DNA of 64,000 bases from contig NC_091293.1 of NCBI RefSeq assembly GCF_038502225.1, positions 11,424,205 to 11,488,204 of the forward strand, read 5' to 3'. Each line of letters starts with the position of its first letter. The stretch's first letter is position 1. The notes under the pieces were generated by a model, which searched no databases, was not told where the DNA came from, and saw nothing but the letters and a program-made list of their open reading frames with translations. Below are positions 12,869-23,755 of the stretch, in pieces. Origin of the DNA: Cherax quadricarinatus (lineage: Eukaryota; Arthropoda; Malacostraca; Decapoda; Parastacidae). A program made the position numbers and the translations under genes.

Positions 12869-13164
12869 CAGCAGCCAGCGGGGAGGCGGGGCCGGGAGCC
12901 GAGACTCGACCACTGCAATTGATGAGTATAATTTACCAATAACCCGCACAGAGGAGAGAGAAGCTTCCGGCGACATTTCGGTCCAAGTCGGACCTAAACG
13001 TCGTTGTGAGCTCTTCCTGTGTGTGGGTTAGTTGTGTTTTGTTCCAGTAGCGCTATTGTATCTTTTTATTCCTGCTAGATGAGTACAATTAACCAAGCGA
13101 CTTTAAATAGAGAGTATACTGTGAAAGACTAACGTACAATAGTTGCCTTGGAAGACCCGCGTAC
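12869..13164 (+). repeat. ~300-bp spacer between 23-bp and 27-bp satellites, copy 1
   Basis: Non-tandem sequence repeated at 16579-16874 with an offset of 3,710 bp and no difference that I can see. Its left third (GAGGCGGGGCCGGGAGC, then GACTCGACCACTGCAA) resembles the 3' end of the AC-associated LINE at about 56180-56220. Its middle (TTTCGGTCCAAGTCGGACC) resembles Penelope-type termini. No gene is visible. Confidence 0.8.
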
Positions 13165-13637
13165 TAGTTACCTGCATAGACTCACGTACAGTAGTTACCG
13201 AGGTAGACTCACGTACAGTAGTTACCGGGATAGACTCACGTACAGTAGTTACCGAGGTAGACTCACGTACAGTAGTTACCGGGATAGACTCACGTACAGT
13301 AGTTACCGGGATAGACTCACGTACAGTAGTTACCGGGATAGACTCACGTACAGTAGTTACCGGGATAGACTCACGTACAGTAGTTACCGGGATAGACTCA
13401 CGTACAGTAGTTACCGAGGTAGACTCACGTACAGTAGTTACCGGGATAGACTCACGTACAGTAGTTACCGGGATAGACTCACGTACAGTAGTTACCGGGA
13501 TAGACTCACGTACAGTAGTTACCGAGGTAGACTCACGTACAGTAGTTACTGGGATAGACTCACGTACAGTAGTTACCGAGGTAGACTCACGTACAGTAGT
13601 TACCGGGATAGACTCACGTACAGTAGTTACCGGGATA
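13165..13637. repeat. 27-bp minisatellite, copy 1 (~17 units)
   Basis: Tandem 27-bp units have the core GACTCACGTACAGTAG followed by TTACCGGGATA or TTACCGAGGTA. Because 27 is divisible by three, two reading frames stay open through the array with a 9-residue period. There is no start context, domain or non-repeat coding sequence, so I treat this as non-coding satellite. Confidence 0.96.
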
Positions 13638-16578
13638 GTCTCAGGTGTGTTGGCTAGCAGCGCTCAGGTGTGTTGGCTAGCAGCGCTCAGGTGTGTTGGC
13701 TAGCAGTCCTCAGGTGTGTTGGTTAGCAGCGCTCAGGTGTATTGGCTAGCAGCTCTCAGGTGTGTTGGCTAGCAGCTCTCAGGTGCGTTGGCTAGCAGCT
13801 CTCAGGTGTGTTGACTAGCAGAGCTCAGGTGCGTTGGCTAGTAGCGCTCAGGTGTGTTGGCTAACAGCTATCAGGTGTGTTGGCTAGCAGCTCTCAGGTG
13901 TGTTGGCTAGTAGCGCTCAGGTGTTTTGGCTAGTACCGCTCAGGTGTATTGCTAGCAGCTCTCAGGTGTGTTGGCTAGCAGCTCTCAGGTGTGTTGGCTA
14001 GCAGCGCTCAGGTGCGTTTGCTAGCAGCTCTCATGTGTGTTGACTAGCAGAGCTCAGGTGTGTTGGCTAGCAGCGCTCAGGTGTGTTGGTTAGCAGCGCT
14101 CAGGTGTGTTGGCTAGGAGCTCTCGGGTGTGTTGGCTAGCAGCGCTCAGGTGCGTTGGCTAGTAGCGCTCAGGTGCGTTGGCTAGCAGCTCTCAGGTGTG
14201 TTGGCTAGCAGCTCTCAGGTGTGTTGGCTAGCAGGGCTCAGGTGTGTTGGCTTGGAGCTCTCAGGTGTGTTGGCTAGCAGCTCTCAGGTGTGTTGACTAG
14301 CAGAGCTCAGGTGCGTTGGCTAGTAGCGCTCAGGTGTGTTGGCTAACAGCTATCAGGTGTGTTGGCTAGCAGCTCTCAGGTGTGTTGGCTAGTAGCGCTC
14401 AGGTGTTTTGGCTAGTACCGCTCAGGTGTATTGCTAGCAGCTCTCAGGTGTGTTGGCTAGCAGCTCTCAGGTGTGTTGGCTAGCAGCTCTCAGGTGCGTT
14501 GGCTAGCAGCTCTCAGGTGTGTTGACTAGCAGAGCTCAGGTGCGTTGGCTAGTAGCGCTCAGGTGTGTTGGCTAGCAGCGCTCAGATGTGCTGCTAGCAG
14601 CGCTCAGGTGTGTTGGCTAGCAGCGCTCAAGTGTGTTGGCTAGCAGCGCTCAAATGTGTTGCTAGCAGCGCTCAGGTGTGTTGGCTAACAGCGCTCAGGT
14701 GTGTTGGCTAGCAGCTCTCAGGTGTGTTGGCTAGCAGCTCTCAGGTGTGTTGGCTAGCAGCTCTCAGGTGTGTTGGCTAGCAGCTCTCAGGTGTGTTGGC
14801 TAGCAGCGCTCAGGTGCGTTTGCTAGCAGCTCTCATGTGTGTTGACTAGCAGAGCTCAGGTGTGTTGGCTAGCAGCGCTCAGGTGTGTTGGTTAGCAGCG
14901 CTCAGGTGTGTTGGCTAGGAGCTCTCGGGTGTGTTGGCTAGCAGCGCTCAGGTGCGTTGGCTAGCAGCGCTCAGGTGCGTTGGCTAGCAGCTCTCAGGTG
15001 TGTTGGCTAGCAGCTCTCAGGTGTGTTGGCTAGCAGCGCTCAGGTGTGTTGGCTTGGAGCTCTCAGGTGTGTTGGCTAGCAGCTCTCAGGTGTGTTGGCT
15101 AGCAGCGCTCAGGTGTTTTGGCTAGCAGCGCTCAGATGCGTTGTCTAGCAGCGCTCAGGTGTGTTGGCTAGCAGCGCTCATGTGTGTTGGCTAGCAGCTC
15201 TCAGGTGTGTTGGCTAGCAGCTCTCAGGTGTGTTGACTAGCAGAGCTCAGGTGTGTTGGCTAGCAGCGCTCAGGTGTGTTGGCTAGCAGCGCTCAGGTGT
15301 GTTGGCTAGCAGCTCTCAGGTGTGTTGGCTAGCAGCTCTCAGGTATGTTGGCTAGCAGTGCTCAGGTGTGTTGGCTAGCAGCGCTCAGGTGTGTTGGCTA
15401 GCAGAGCTCACGTGTGTTGGCTAGCAGCGCTCAGGTGTGTTGGCTAGCAGCGCTCAGGTGTGTTGGCTAGCAGCGCTCAAGTGTGTTGGCTAGCAGCGCT
15501 CAGATGTGCTGTTAGCAGCGCTCAGGTGTATTGCTAGCAGCGCTCAAGTGTGTTGGCTAGCAGCGCTCAGATGTGTTGCTAGCAGCGCTCAGGTGTGTTG
15601 GGTAGCAGCGCTCAGGTGTGTTGGCTAGCAGCTCTCAGGTGTGTTGGCTAGCAGCTCTCAGGTGTATTGGCTAGCAGCGCTCAGGTGCGTTGGCTAGCAG
15701 CTCTCATGTGTGTTGACTAGCAGCTCTCAGGTGTGTTGACTAGCAGTGCTCAGGTGTGTTGGCTAGCAGCGCTCAGGTGTGTTGGCTAGCAGCGCTCAGG
15801 TGTGTTGGCTAGCAGTGCTCAGGTGTGTTGACTAGCAGTGCTCAGGTGTGTTGACTAGCAGTGCTCAGGTGTGTTGGCTAGCAGCGCTCAGGTGTGTTGG
15901 CTAGGAGCTCTCGGGTGTGTTGGCTAGCAGCGCTCAGGTGTGTTGGCTAGCAGCGCTCATGTGTGTTGGCTAGCAGCTCTCAGGTGTGTTGGCTAGCAGC
16001 GCTCAGGTGCGTTGGCTAGCAGCTCTCAAGTGTGTTGACTAGCAAAGCTCAGGTGTGTTGGCTAGCAGCGCTCAGGTGTGTTGGCTAGCAGTGCTCAGGT
16101 GTGTTGGCTAGGAGCTCTCGGGTGTGTTGGCTAGCAGCGCTCAGGTGCGTTGGCTAGCAGCACTCAGGTGTGTTGGCTAGCAGCACTCAGGTGTGTTGGC
16201 TAGCAGCACTCAGGTGTGTTGGCTAGCAGCTCTCAGGTGTGTTGGCTAGCAGCTCTCAGGTGTGTTGGCTAGGAGCTCTCGGGTGTGTTGGCTAGCAGCG
16301 CTCAGGTGCGTTGGCTAGCAGCACTCAGGTGCGTTGGCTAGCAGCACTCAGGTGTGTTGGCTAGCAGCTCTCAGGTGTGTTGGCTAGCAGCTCTCAGGTG
16401 TGTTGACTAGCAGCTCTCAGGTGTGTTGGCTAGCAGCTCTCAGGTGTCTTGACTAGCAGCGCTCAGGTGTGTTGACTAGCAGAGCTCATGTGTGTTGACT
16501 AGCAGCGCTCAGGTGTGTTGACTAGCAGCGCTCAGGTGTGTTGACTAGCTGCTCTCAGGTGTGGTGCTAGCCACTCTG
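13638..16578. repeat. 23-bp minisatellite, duplicated block
   Basis: The same 23-bp family as 1659-12868. It follows the variant order of 9928-12868 unit by unit at an offset of 3,710 bp, with only scattered single-base differences (for example AGTCCTC against AGTGCTC near 13707). It begins abruptly inside a 27-bp unit, where GATAGTCTCA passes directly into CTCAGGTGTGTT. Confidence 0.96.
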
Positions 16579-16874
16579 CAGCAGCCAGCGGGGAGGCGGG
16601 GCCGGGAGCCGAGACTCGACCACTGCAATTGATGAGTATAATTTACCAATAACCCGCACAGAGGAGAGAGAAGCTTCCGGCGACATTTCGGTCCAAGTCG
16701 GACCTAAACGTCGTTGTGAGCTCTTCCTGTGTGTGGGTTAGTTGTGTTTTGTTCCAGTAGCGCTATTGTATCTTTTTATTCCTGCTAGATGAGTACAATT
16801 AACCAAGCGACTTTAAATAGAGAGTATACTGTGAAAGACTAACGTACAATAGTTGCCTTGGAAGACCCGCGTAC
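16579..16874 (+). repeat. spacer between satellites, copy 2
   Basis: The second copy of the 12869-13164 spacer, part of the 3,710-bp tandem duplication. Confidence 0.85.
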
Positions 16875-18340
16875 TAGTTACCTGCATAGACTCACGTACA
16901 GTAGTTACCGAGGTAGACTCACGTACAGTAGTTACCGGGATAGACTCACGTACAGTAGTTACCGAGGTAGACTCACGTACAGTAGTTACCGGGATAGACT
17001 CACGTACAGTAGTTACCGGGATAGACTCACGTACAGTAGTTACCGGGATAGACTCACGTACAGTAGTTACCGGGATAGACTCACGTACAGTAGTTACCGG
17101 GATAGACTCACGTACAGTAGTTACCGAGGTAGACTCACGTACAGTAGTTACCGGGATAGACTCACGTACAGTAGTTACCGGGATAGACTCACGTACAGTA
17201 GTTACCGGGATAGACTCACGTACAGTAGTTACCGAGGTAGACTCACGTACAGTAGTTACTGGGATAGACTCACGTACAGTAGTTACCGAGGTAGACTCAC
17301 GTACAGTAGTTACCGGGATAGACTCACGTACAGTAGTTACCGGGATAGTCTCACGTGCAGTAGTTACCGAGGTAGACTCACGTACAGTAGTTACCGGGAT
17401 AGACTCACGTACAGTAGTTACCGAGGTAGACTCACGTACAGTAGTTACCGGGATAGACTCACGTACAGTAGTTACCGGGATAGACTCACGTACAGTAGTT
17501 ACCGGGATAGACTCACGTACAGTAGTTACCGAGGTAGACTCACGTACAGTAGTTACTGGGATAGACTCACGTACAGTAGTTACCGAGGTAGACTCACGTA
17601 CAGTAGTTACCGGGATAGACTCACGTACAGTAGTTACCGGGAAGGTCTCACGTGCAGTAGTTACCGAGGTAGACTCACGTACAGTAGTTACCGGGATAGA
17701 CTCACGTACAGTAGTTACCGGGATAGACTCACGTACAGTAGTTACCGGAATAGACTCACGTACAGTAGTTACCGGGATAGTCTCACGTGCAGTAGTTACC
17801 GAGGTAGACTCACGTACAGTAGTTACCGGGATAGACTCACGTACAGTAGTTACCGGGATAGACTCACGTACAGTAGTTACCGGGATAGTCTCACGTGCAG
17901 TAGTTACCGAGGTAGACTCACGTACAGTAGTTACCGGGATAGACTCACGTACAGTAGTTACCGGGATAGACTCACGTACAGTAGTTACCGGGATAGACTC
18001 ACGTACAGTAGTTACCGAGGTAGACTCACGTACAGTAGTTACCGGGATAGACTCACGTACAGTAGTTACCGGGATAGTCTCACGTGCAGTAGTTACCGAG
18101 GTAGACTCACGTACAGTAGTTACCGGGATAGACTCACGTACAGTAGTTACCGGGATAGACTCACGTACAGTAGTTACCGGGATAGACTCACGTACAGTAG
18201 TTACCGGGATAGTCTCACGTGCAGTAGTTACCGAGGTAGACTCACGTACAGTAGTTACCGGGATAGACTCACGTACAGTAGTTACCGGGATAGACTCACG
18301 TACAGTAGTTACCGGGATAGACTCACGTACAGTATCTTAT
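16875..18340. repeat. 27-bp minisatellite, copy 2 (~54 units)
   Basis: A longer 27-bp array with the same units as 13165-13637, plus a variant GTCTCACGTGCAGTAG that recurs every five to eleven units and gives a loose higher-order pattern. The first ~470 bp are the counterpart of copy 1. The array ends at GTACAGTATCTTATAC. Its long open frames reflect the 27-bp period only. Confidence 0.96.
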
Positions 18341-18404
18341 ACACTACAGTTGTTACCCTCAGCGACCCCTCAGACACCACTATTAGTATTACTGGGTGCA
18401 CTGG
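18341..18404. other. short unique junction
   Basis: Unassigned sequence between the 27-bp array and the following LINE remnant. Confidence 0.4.
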
Positions 18405-18580
18405 ACACTCACCTAAAGTCAGTACGTGACCAACCGGGCTGTGATTCGTACGTCAGCTTGCGTGTGGCCAGCAGTAACAGCCTGGTTGATCAGACCCTGA
18501 TCCACCATGAGGCCTGGTCTCAGACCGGGCCGCGGGAGCGTTGACCCCCGAAACCCTCTCCAGGTAAACCTCAGGTAACA
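18405..18580 (+). mobile_element. 3' end remnant of CR1-like LINE
   Basis: Matches the terminal ~170 bp of the LINE at 27063-29877: ACCTAAAGTCAGTACGTGAC, the block with CAGCCTGGTTGATCAGACC, and the end GTTGACCCCCG then CTCTCCAGGTAAACCTCAGG. Only the C-terminal tail of the ORF and the 3' end are present. Confidence 0.8.
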
Positions 18581-18839
18581 GCTATACACTATTACGGAGC
18601 TTCTCTCACTGCCCACTCATGCTGAGTGACAATTATCTTGTTACTTCACAATGTAAACAAGTCAGTGGACAGCTTCCCTCCGACGTAGGGTGACCCAGTC
18701 TCCTCTTTGGTGTACCGTCCCTTTTCGCATCCACCGAACATAAGAATGGAGGAAGACTGTAGCAAGTACCAGACCTGCTGCCAGACGTGAACCAGACATG
18801 AGACGTTTTCCACTACAATGAAATAACTGACCTCCATAT

Positions 18840-19560
18840 CAACTGCACCAGTGTTTAACGGGAAGACAACATGGCAGAAAACCTGATCAACTAAATCTCC
18901 AAGGAAATGACAGGTCTATAGGACTTTTTTCTTCAGTGCCAAACGAGGGAAAGAATTGAGCATTTAAACATGGCTGACCGGCATCCAAACAGCCGCTACT
19001 GCCAGACGTACAACTAGCGAAGTGAAATTCTCATCTTTACTGACGTTCATCTGTTGACAGTAGCATCATATCTGTACCACCATCATATCACCTGTACCAG
19101 TGCTAACGAGAGGGAAACACAGGAGACATCGTCAAATCAACAGTACAAAACTCCAAGGTATAGGACGGTTATCCCTCAGTGCCAGTCGTGGGAAAGAAGT
19201 GAATAGTTGGTATAAACCTTGGTAATAAATACCGACAAGTTGGTTTAGAAAGACACGTAAGCAAACACTATGACATATTTATTAGAAAACGTTTCGGTCC
19301 TGGGACCTTGATCACGGTTCCAGGACCGAAACGTTTTCTAATAAATATGTCATAGTGTTTGCTTACGTGTCTTTCTAAATCAAGTGAATAGTTAAACAGT
19401 CAAGGTTAATGTTTTAGTAGCTGACCTATATTCAGCTGACCAGTGTACAGTGAGAAAATCATAGCAGAAAACGCCAAATATATCTATAAACTCAAGGAAA
19501 GTCAGGTGGTGTTACTCCCCTCAGTGTTTTAAAAATGGCTGAGTCAGCAGAACAGGTCAG
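18840..19560 (+). repeat. degenerate repeat present three times
   Basis: Three related stretches begin near 18848, 19097 and 19440 (CCAGTGTTTAACGGG, CCAGTGCTAACGAG, CCAGTGTACAGTGAG). Each continues with a block containing CTCCAAGG or CTCAAGGA and then CAGTGCCA or CAGTGTTT. The third is displaced by the hairpin insertion at 19209-19381. No coding signal is seen. Confidence 0.55.
19209..19381. mobile_element. fold-back Penelope-like terminus with 12-bp target duplication
   Basis: Two arms, 19244-19302 and 19321-19379, are perfect reverse complements over 59 bp, with an 18-bp loop. The insert is flanked by the direct repeat AAGTGAATAGTT at 19197-19208 and 19382-19393, as expected of a target-site duplication. 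The sequence CTTGATCACGGTTCC, then AGGACCGAAACG, resembles the conserved end of Penelope-like elements. No coding sequence remains. The Penelope assignment is an inference; the hairpin and flanking repeat are seen directly. Confidence 0.75.
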
Positions 19561-19893
19561 GAGACAACAACACCACACAACCCCCGATAAATGGAATTGA
19601 GGGGGATTTGGAAGGATAAAACCATGGATTAAACCTTTCTGATCTACCAGAATGGAAAGGAGTTAGAAGTTAATTGGTGAAGCCAGACTGTGAAGTGAGA
19701 TGGGAAGGGGAGTGTGTAATAAGGGGTTAACTGTAAGGGTTTTGTGAAGTTAAGGGAAAAGTGAGCAGTGAAGAGGGTTTTGAAGAGGAAATTTTACTAG
19801 TAATTCAGTGGTGATTGCTAAAGCAGATACTAAGTGTACTAGGGACTGGAAAAGAGTAATAAATATTATTGTATATGAGTAAAAGAGCGAAGA

Positions 19894-21921
19894 GTGAAAA
19901 TGGCAGGCATTAGGGGGGTACAGGCTGCCATAATAATATTTATATTTCTTCTTCAATTCCATGAAGAAAGAAATCAGTCATGGGGGGTGGAAAAGGTGAA
20001 TGGAGTAACAGCGCCCTGGACAGTAAAAGCCCAACAGTTGCCATCCTACCAGAAAAGTAAATGTCACTATCGCCACAAGGTATGGCAACACCGCATACCC
20101 AAACAAAAACAGTGGCACACAGCTCTTATTGTAGCGCTCTTAAGTGGTGATATCCAAATTAATCCAGGACCTCAAACTATTGTGCAGAGGCAAAACAGAC
20201 AGATAAATGACGGCGATAATGACGGTCTAGTAGCTAGGAATTATAACCTTAACTCCATATGTAATGCATACATAGGTCAATGTGAGACGATACAGCCATT
20301 ATTATCTCAAACACTACCAAACAGGTGCATACACTGTACTAAAGTACGCATGAAAAACAGAAAAGGCACCTTATGTAAAATGTGTAAGGGGTGGGTGCAT
20401 GATGGATGTATGTACAATTATAGCAACGGTGCCAGAATTCATTTTGTGTGTAACAAATGCACTTTGGCACAGTTACCCTTTAGCAGTGATGACGTTGATT
20501 TACCTAATTTTAATACAAATGACCCATTGCCATATATTGATGATTATGATTGTTTTATGAAAACAGGCCTTCACTTTATTCATGTCAATGCAAGATCACT
20601 TCTTCCTAAATTGGCAGAGATTAGGATTCTAGCTAACAAAATTAGGGCGGCAGTTATAACCATCTCTGAATCTTGGTTGGATGATACGGTGACTGACGAC
20701 GAGGTCAAAATAGATGGTTACAACATAAAACGCTTAGATAGGAACAGAAAGGGTGGTGGAGTATGTGCCTACATTAGAAATGACTTAGCTTACAACCCAA
20801 GACCTGATTTAAATAGCAATAAACTGGAGATTCTATGGTTTGAAGTGCTGCTTCCTAAGACCAAACCCATCTTAGTAGGAACTAGTTACCGCCCTCCTAC
20901 CCAGGACCAGTTCTTAGAAGACTTTTCCAGAGTCTTGTCCGGAGTTGAAAACAATTGCGAGACAATAATACTGGGCGACTTCAATATCTGTTTTCAGCAG
21001 CAAAATAACGGGCTATGCAAAAGGTATAAGCAAATTCTAGGATTAAATAGTTACACTCAACTAATTAATACTCCAACCCGGATCACACAGTTCTCAGCCA
21101 CCCTAATTGACCACATACTTTGTAACCGCTCTGAGAACATTAGTCAGTCAGGCGTCATTACCACAGGTCTTAGTGATCATTTCATCATTTACTGCACCAG
21201 GAAAATCACTAGGGATAGGATAGGCCTACACAGGACAATAAAAATGAGGTCAACTAGAAACTACAGTAAAGAAACACTGGTAAATAGGCTACACAATTGT
21301 GACTGGACAGAGATAACAAGTTGCACGGACGTAAACGATGCCTGGGAAAAATTCAAAACAATGTTCACTACCATCCTTGATAATATTGCACCAGTTAAAG
21401 AGGTTAGGATTAAACGAAGAACTGAACCCTGGATGAATACTGAGACATTAGATAATATGAAATTCAGAGACCAGCTGCTAAAAAGATTTAAAGCAAACAG
21501 ACAGGATATTGCAGCACTAAATGAATTCCAAAGGGTGAGGAACAGAGTACAGAGACTTATAAAAGGAGCAAATGCAAAGCACTACTGCTCAAAAATTGAA
21601 GAGTATAAGCATAACCCCAGAAAGCTCTGGCAACAACTAAAACAGTTGGGGTATAGCCATAAGCCAGTAGATAGGTCTAACATAGTACTCACTATCGATA
21701 ATGAGGTATGCCACGAAACATCTAAGGTGGCAAATTGCTTTAATTCATACTACACATCTGTTGCATCAACACTAGTAAGTAAACTACCAGCTGCATCAAA
21801 TACCTTTAACACAGACTCTGATAAGTTTCAAACATACTATACCAATAAAGGGGTAACCCCAAACAGTTGTCAACTAGTAAGTGTATCTCATGACTTTATT
21901 CAAAAAGAACTAAGCAGGTAA
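19894..21921 (+). pseudogene. LINE ORF, N-terminal part: 2A-like peptide, PHD finger, AP endonuclease
   Basis: A 675-residue open frame. Residues 11-21 are strongly hydrophobic. Residues 85-93 read GDIQINPGP, close to the 2A translational-skipping signature (D-V/I-E-x-N-P-G-P) but with Q in place of E. Residues 145-189 hold a C4HC3 PHD-type finger (C145, C148, C161, C164, H169, C172, C186, C189). The AP-type endonuclease runs from about 226 to 432 with N232, E259 (SESW), GDFN at 361-364 and SDHF at 427-430, so the catalytic residues are intact. The frame ends just before the RT, at a stop created by a small indel near 21918. The reading then resumes in another frame, where RT residues (TGPDNIP, NYRPVS) appear from about 21925. 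The endonuclease nicks target DNA for target-primed reverse transcription. Start choice: first ATG; MKM leaves an alternative at residue 3. Confidence 0.88.
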
Positions 21922-21924
21922 ACC

Positions 21925-23447
21925 CAACTAAGAGCACAGGCCCTGATAACATCCCGTCTAAGTTCCTAAAAGATGGTGCTTCTGAACTGTCAATCCCTAT
22001 TGCTCACATAATAAATCTATCAATCACCACTAATACCGTACCGGAGGGGTTCAAGGAGGCCAGAGTTACTCCTATCTTCAAGAAAAATAGTAGGTCTGAT
22101 GTAAGCAACTATAGGCCTGTTAGTATACTCAGTATAATATCTAAAATTCTAGAGAGGGCGGTGTATTCTCAAGTAGTTAAGTACCTTAATGACAACAACA
22201 TTCTCCATAGCTATCAATCGGGCTTTAGAAGATCCTACTCAACCGACACCTCCCTTATTAATCTGATGGATTACCTGAGAACTGAAATGTCAAAGGGGAA
22301 CCTCATAGGTATGGTAACCTTAGACCTGCAAAAGGCCTTCGATACTGTCAACCACAATATATTATGTAATAAACTTCAAGCTATCGGTACAGGTTCTGTA
22401 GACTGGTTTAAGTCCTACCTTAGCAACAGGAGACAAATAGTCAAAATCAACAAAACTGAATCAGAACCCCTGCCGATAACATGTGGAGTTCCCCAAGGTA
22501 GTATTCTGGGTCCCTTATTATTCTTATGTTATGTCAATGATATGCCTATCAGTGTCAAGTGCAAACTCCTACTGTATCCAGATGACAATGCTCTGTTAGT
22601 GTCAGGTAAAGACCCACAAGATATTGCTAATGTTTTAACACTGGAACTGGAGTCCTGCAGCAAATGGTTAGTAGACAACAAACTATCATTACACCTAGGG
22701 AAAACTGAAGCCATTCTCTTTGGCACGAAACATAAACTGAGAAGGGTAAATAATTTTAATGTTCAATGTAATGGGGAGCCCATCACTTTGGTTTCATCAG
22801 TAAAATATTTGGGAATCCCCTTTGACCCATGCATGTCAGGAGAATTGATAGGGAACAGTGTAGTAAAGAAAGCGAATGCCAGACTGAAGTTCCTGTATAG
22901 ACAAGCACAGTGTCTACCTACTGAGGCTCGCAGGACCCTATGTCTAGCCCTTATACAATGCCATATGGATTACGCTTTCTCTTCTTGGTACTCTGCCTTG
23001 ACAAAAAAACTGAAAGATAGACTGCAAATCACCCAGAACAAAATCGTAAGATTCATCCTGGGGCTGGGACCAAGAGAACATGTAGGCCAGGATGAATTAC
23101 AGCAGTTGGATATGCTGAATGTTGAAGACAGAGTAAAACAACTGAAGCTAAATCATGTTTATAAAATTGCTCACAAACAGTGTCCAGAATATCTTGCTGT
23201 CAATTTTGTCAAAGTTGGGAACCAAAGCAATCATAGTACTAGGGGGAGAGAGCACAACTTTGTAGTACTCACAGTCAGTGGCCAGGCTTCAAACACCTTT
23301 TATTGTACAGCAATAAAGGAATGGAACAGACTGCCCGCACATGTCAAAGCCAGTCATAGCATGAGCCAGTTCAAGAAGAGTGCCAAAAGGTGTCTGATGA
23401 ATGTAGCTACAGAAAGGGAGGGGAATGATTTTCTATTTTTTAGCTAA
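21925..23447 (+). pseudogene. LINE ORF, reverse transcriptase part
   Basis: RT of the same LINE, in the frame that continues past the indel at about 21918. The frame is open from about 21925, although the first ATG is at 22161. Motifs in order: TGPDNIP, then NYRPVS, SGFRRSYSTDTSL, LDLQKAFDTVNH (motif A), GVPQGSILGPLLF (motif B) and YPDD at 22575-22586 (motif C, where most Jockey-group elements have Y/FADD). A thumb and C-terminal region follow (SSVKYLGI and onward) and end at 23447. With the frameshift, the copy cannot make a complete protein from a single frame unless recoded. The YPDD alanine-to-proline change could reduce activity. The C-terminal 190 residues are closely repeated at 59988-60617. 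Confidence 0.88.
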
Positions 23448-23755
23448 CATACGTGTAAATTTTACCATATTCCTAGTAATGACCCTCGTATTGTAGATAG
23501 TCTTAATGACCCTCGTGTAGTAGATAGTCTTTTTAGTATGATAATAAGATGTTATCTTCATTATAGAATAATAAGAAAATATTATAACCTTTATATTATA
23601 ATAATAAGGTAAAAGGACCCCAATGGAAATAAGTCACTCTGTCTGACTTTTTTGGGTTATCCCAGGTTCTCTACACATATGCTGCTATGTATGATAATTC
23701 TATGTAACTGTAATTGTGTATACCTGAATAAACTTACTTACTTACTTACTTACTG

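Larger units (their letters stand above)
9928..17347. repeat. 3,710-bp direct tandem duplication spanning two satellites
   Basis: Segment 9928-13637 (23-bp array, spacer, first part of the 27-bp array) is followed immediately by 13638-17347 with the same content. The junction at 13637/13638 joins a 27-bp unit to a 23-bp unit at the shared letters CTCA. Copies differ at few positions, so the event is recent, or an assembly duplication. Confidence 0.88.
19595..23755 (+). mobile_element. CR1/L2-type LINE, nearly full length
   Basis: A non-LTR retrotransposon with about 300 bp of 5' leader, one long coding region (PHD-like finger, AP endonuclease, reverse transcriptase) and a 3' tail ending in CTGAATAAACTTACTTACTT. 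The coding region is split by one frameshift near 21918, described under the two coding parts. A 5'-truncated sister copy sits at 59968-60797. The 5' boundary is approximate because no target duplication was recognised. Assignment to the CR1/L2 side of the Jockey group rests on the GDxxxNPGP segment, the PHD finger and the short tetranucleotide tail. Confidence 0.85.

Noticed and set aside
1659..18340. CRISPR array
   Set aside because: Units are directly adjacent and continuous, with no unique spacers; the genome is eukaryotic.
13143..18544. Long open frames (186 to 563 residues) with a 9-residue period
   Set aside because: They exist because the 27-bp unit is a multiple of three and lacks stops. 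Two frames are open at once, there is no non-repeat domain, and codon use is fixed by the satellite.
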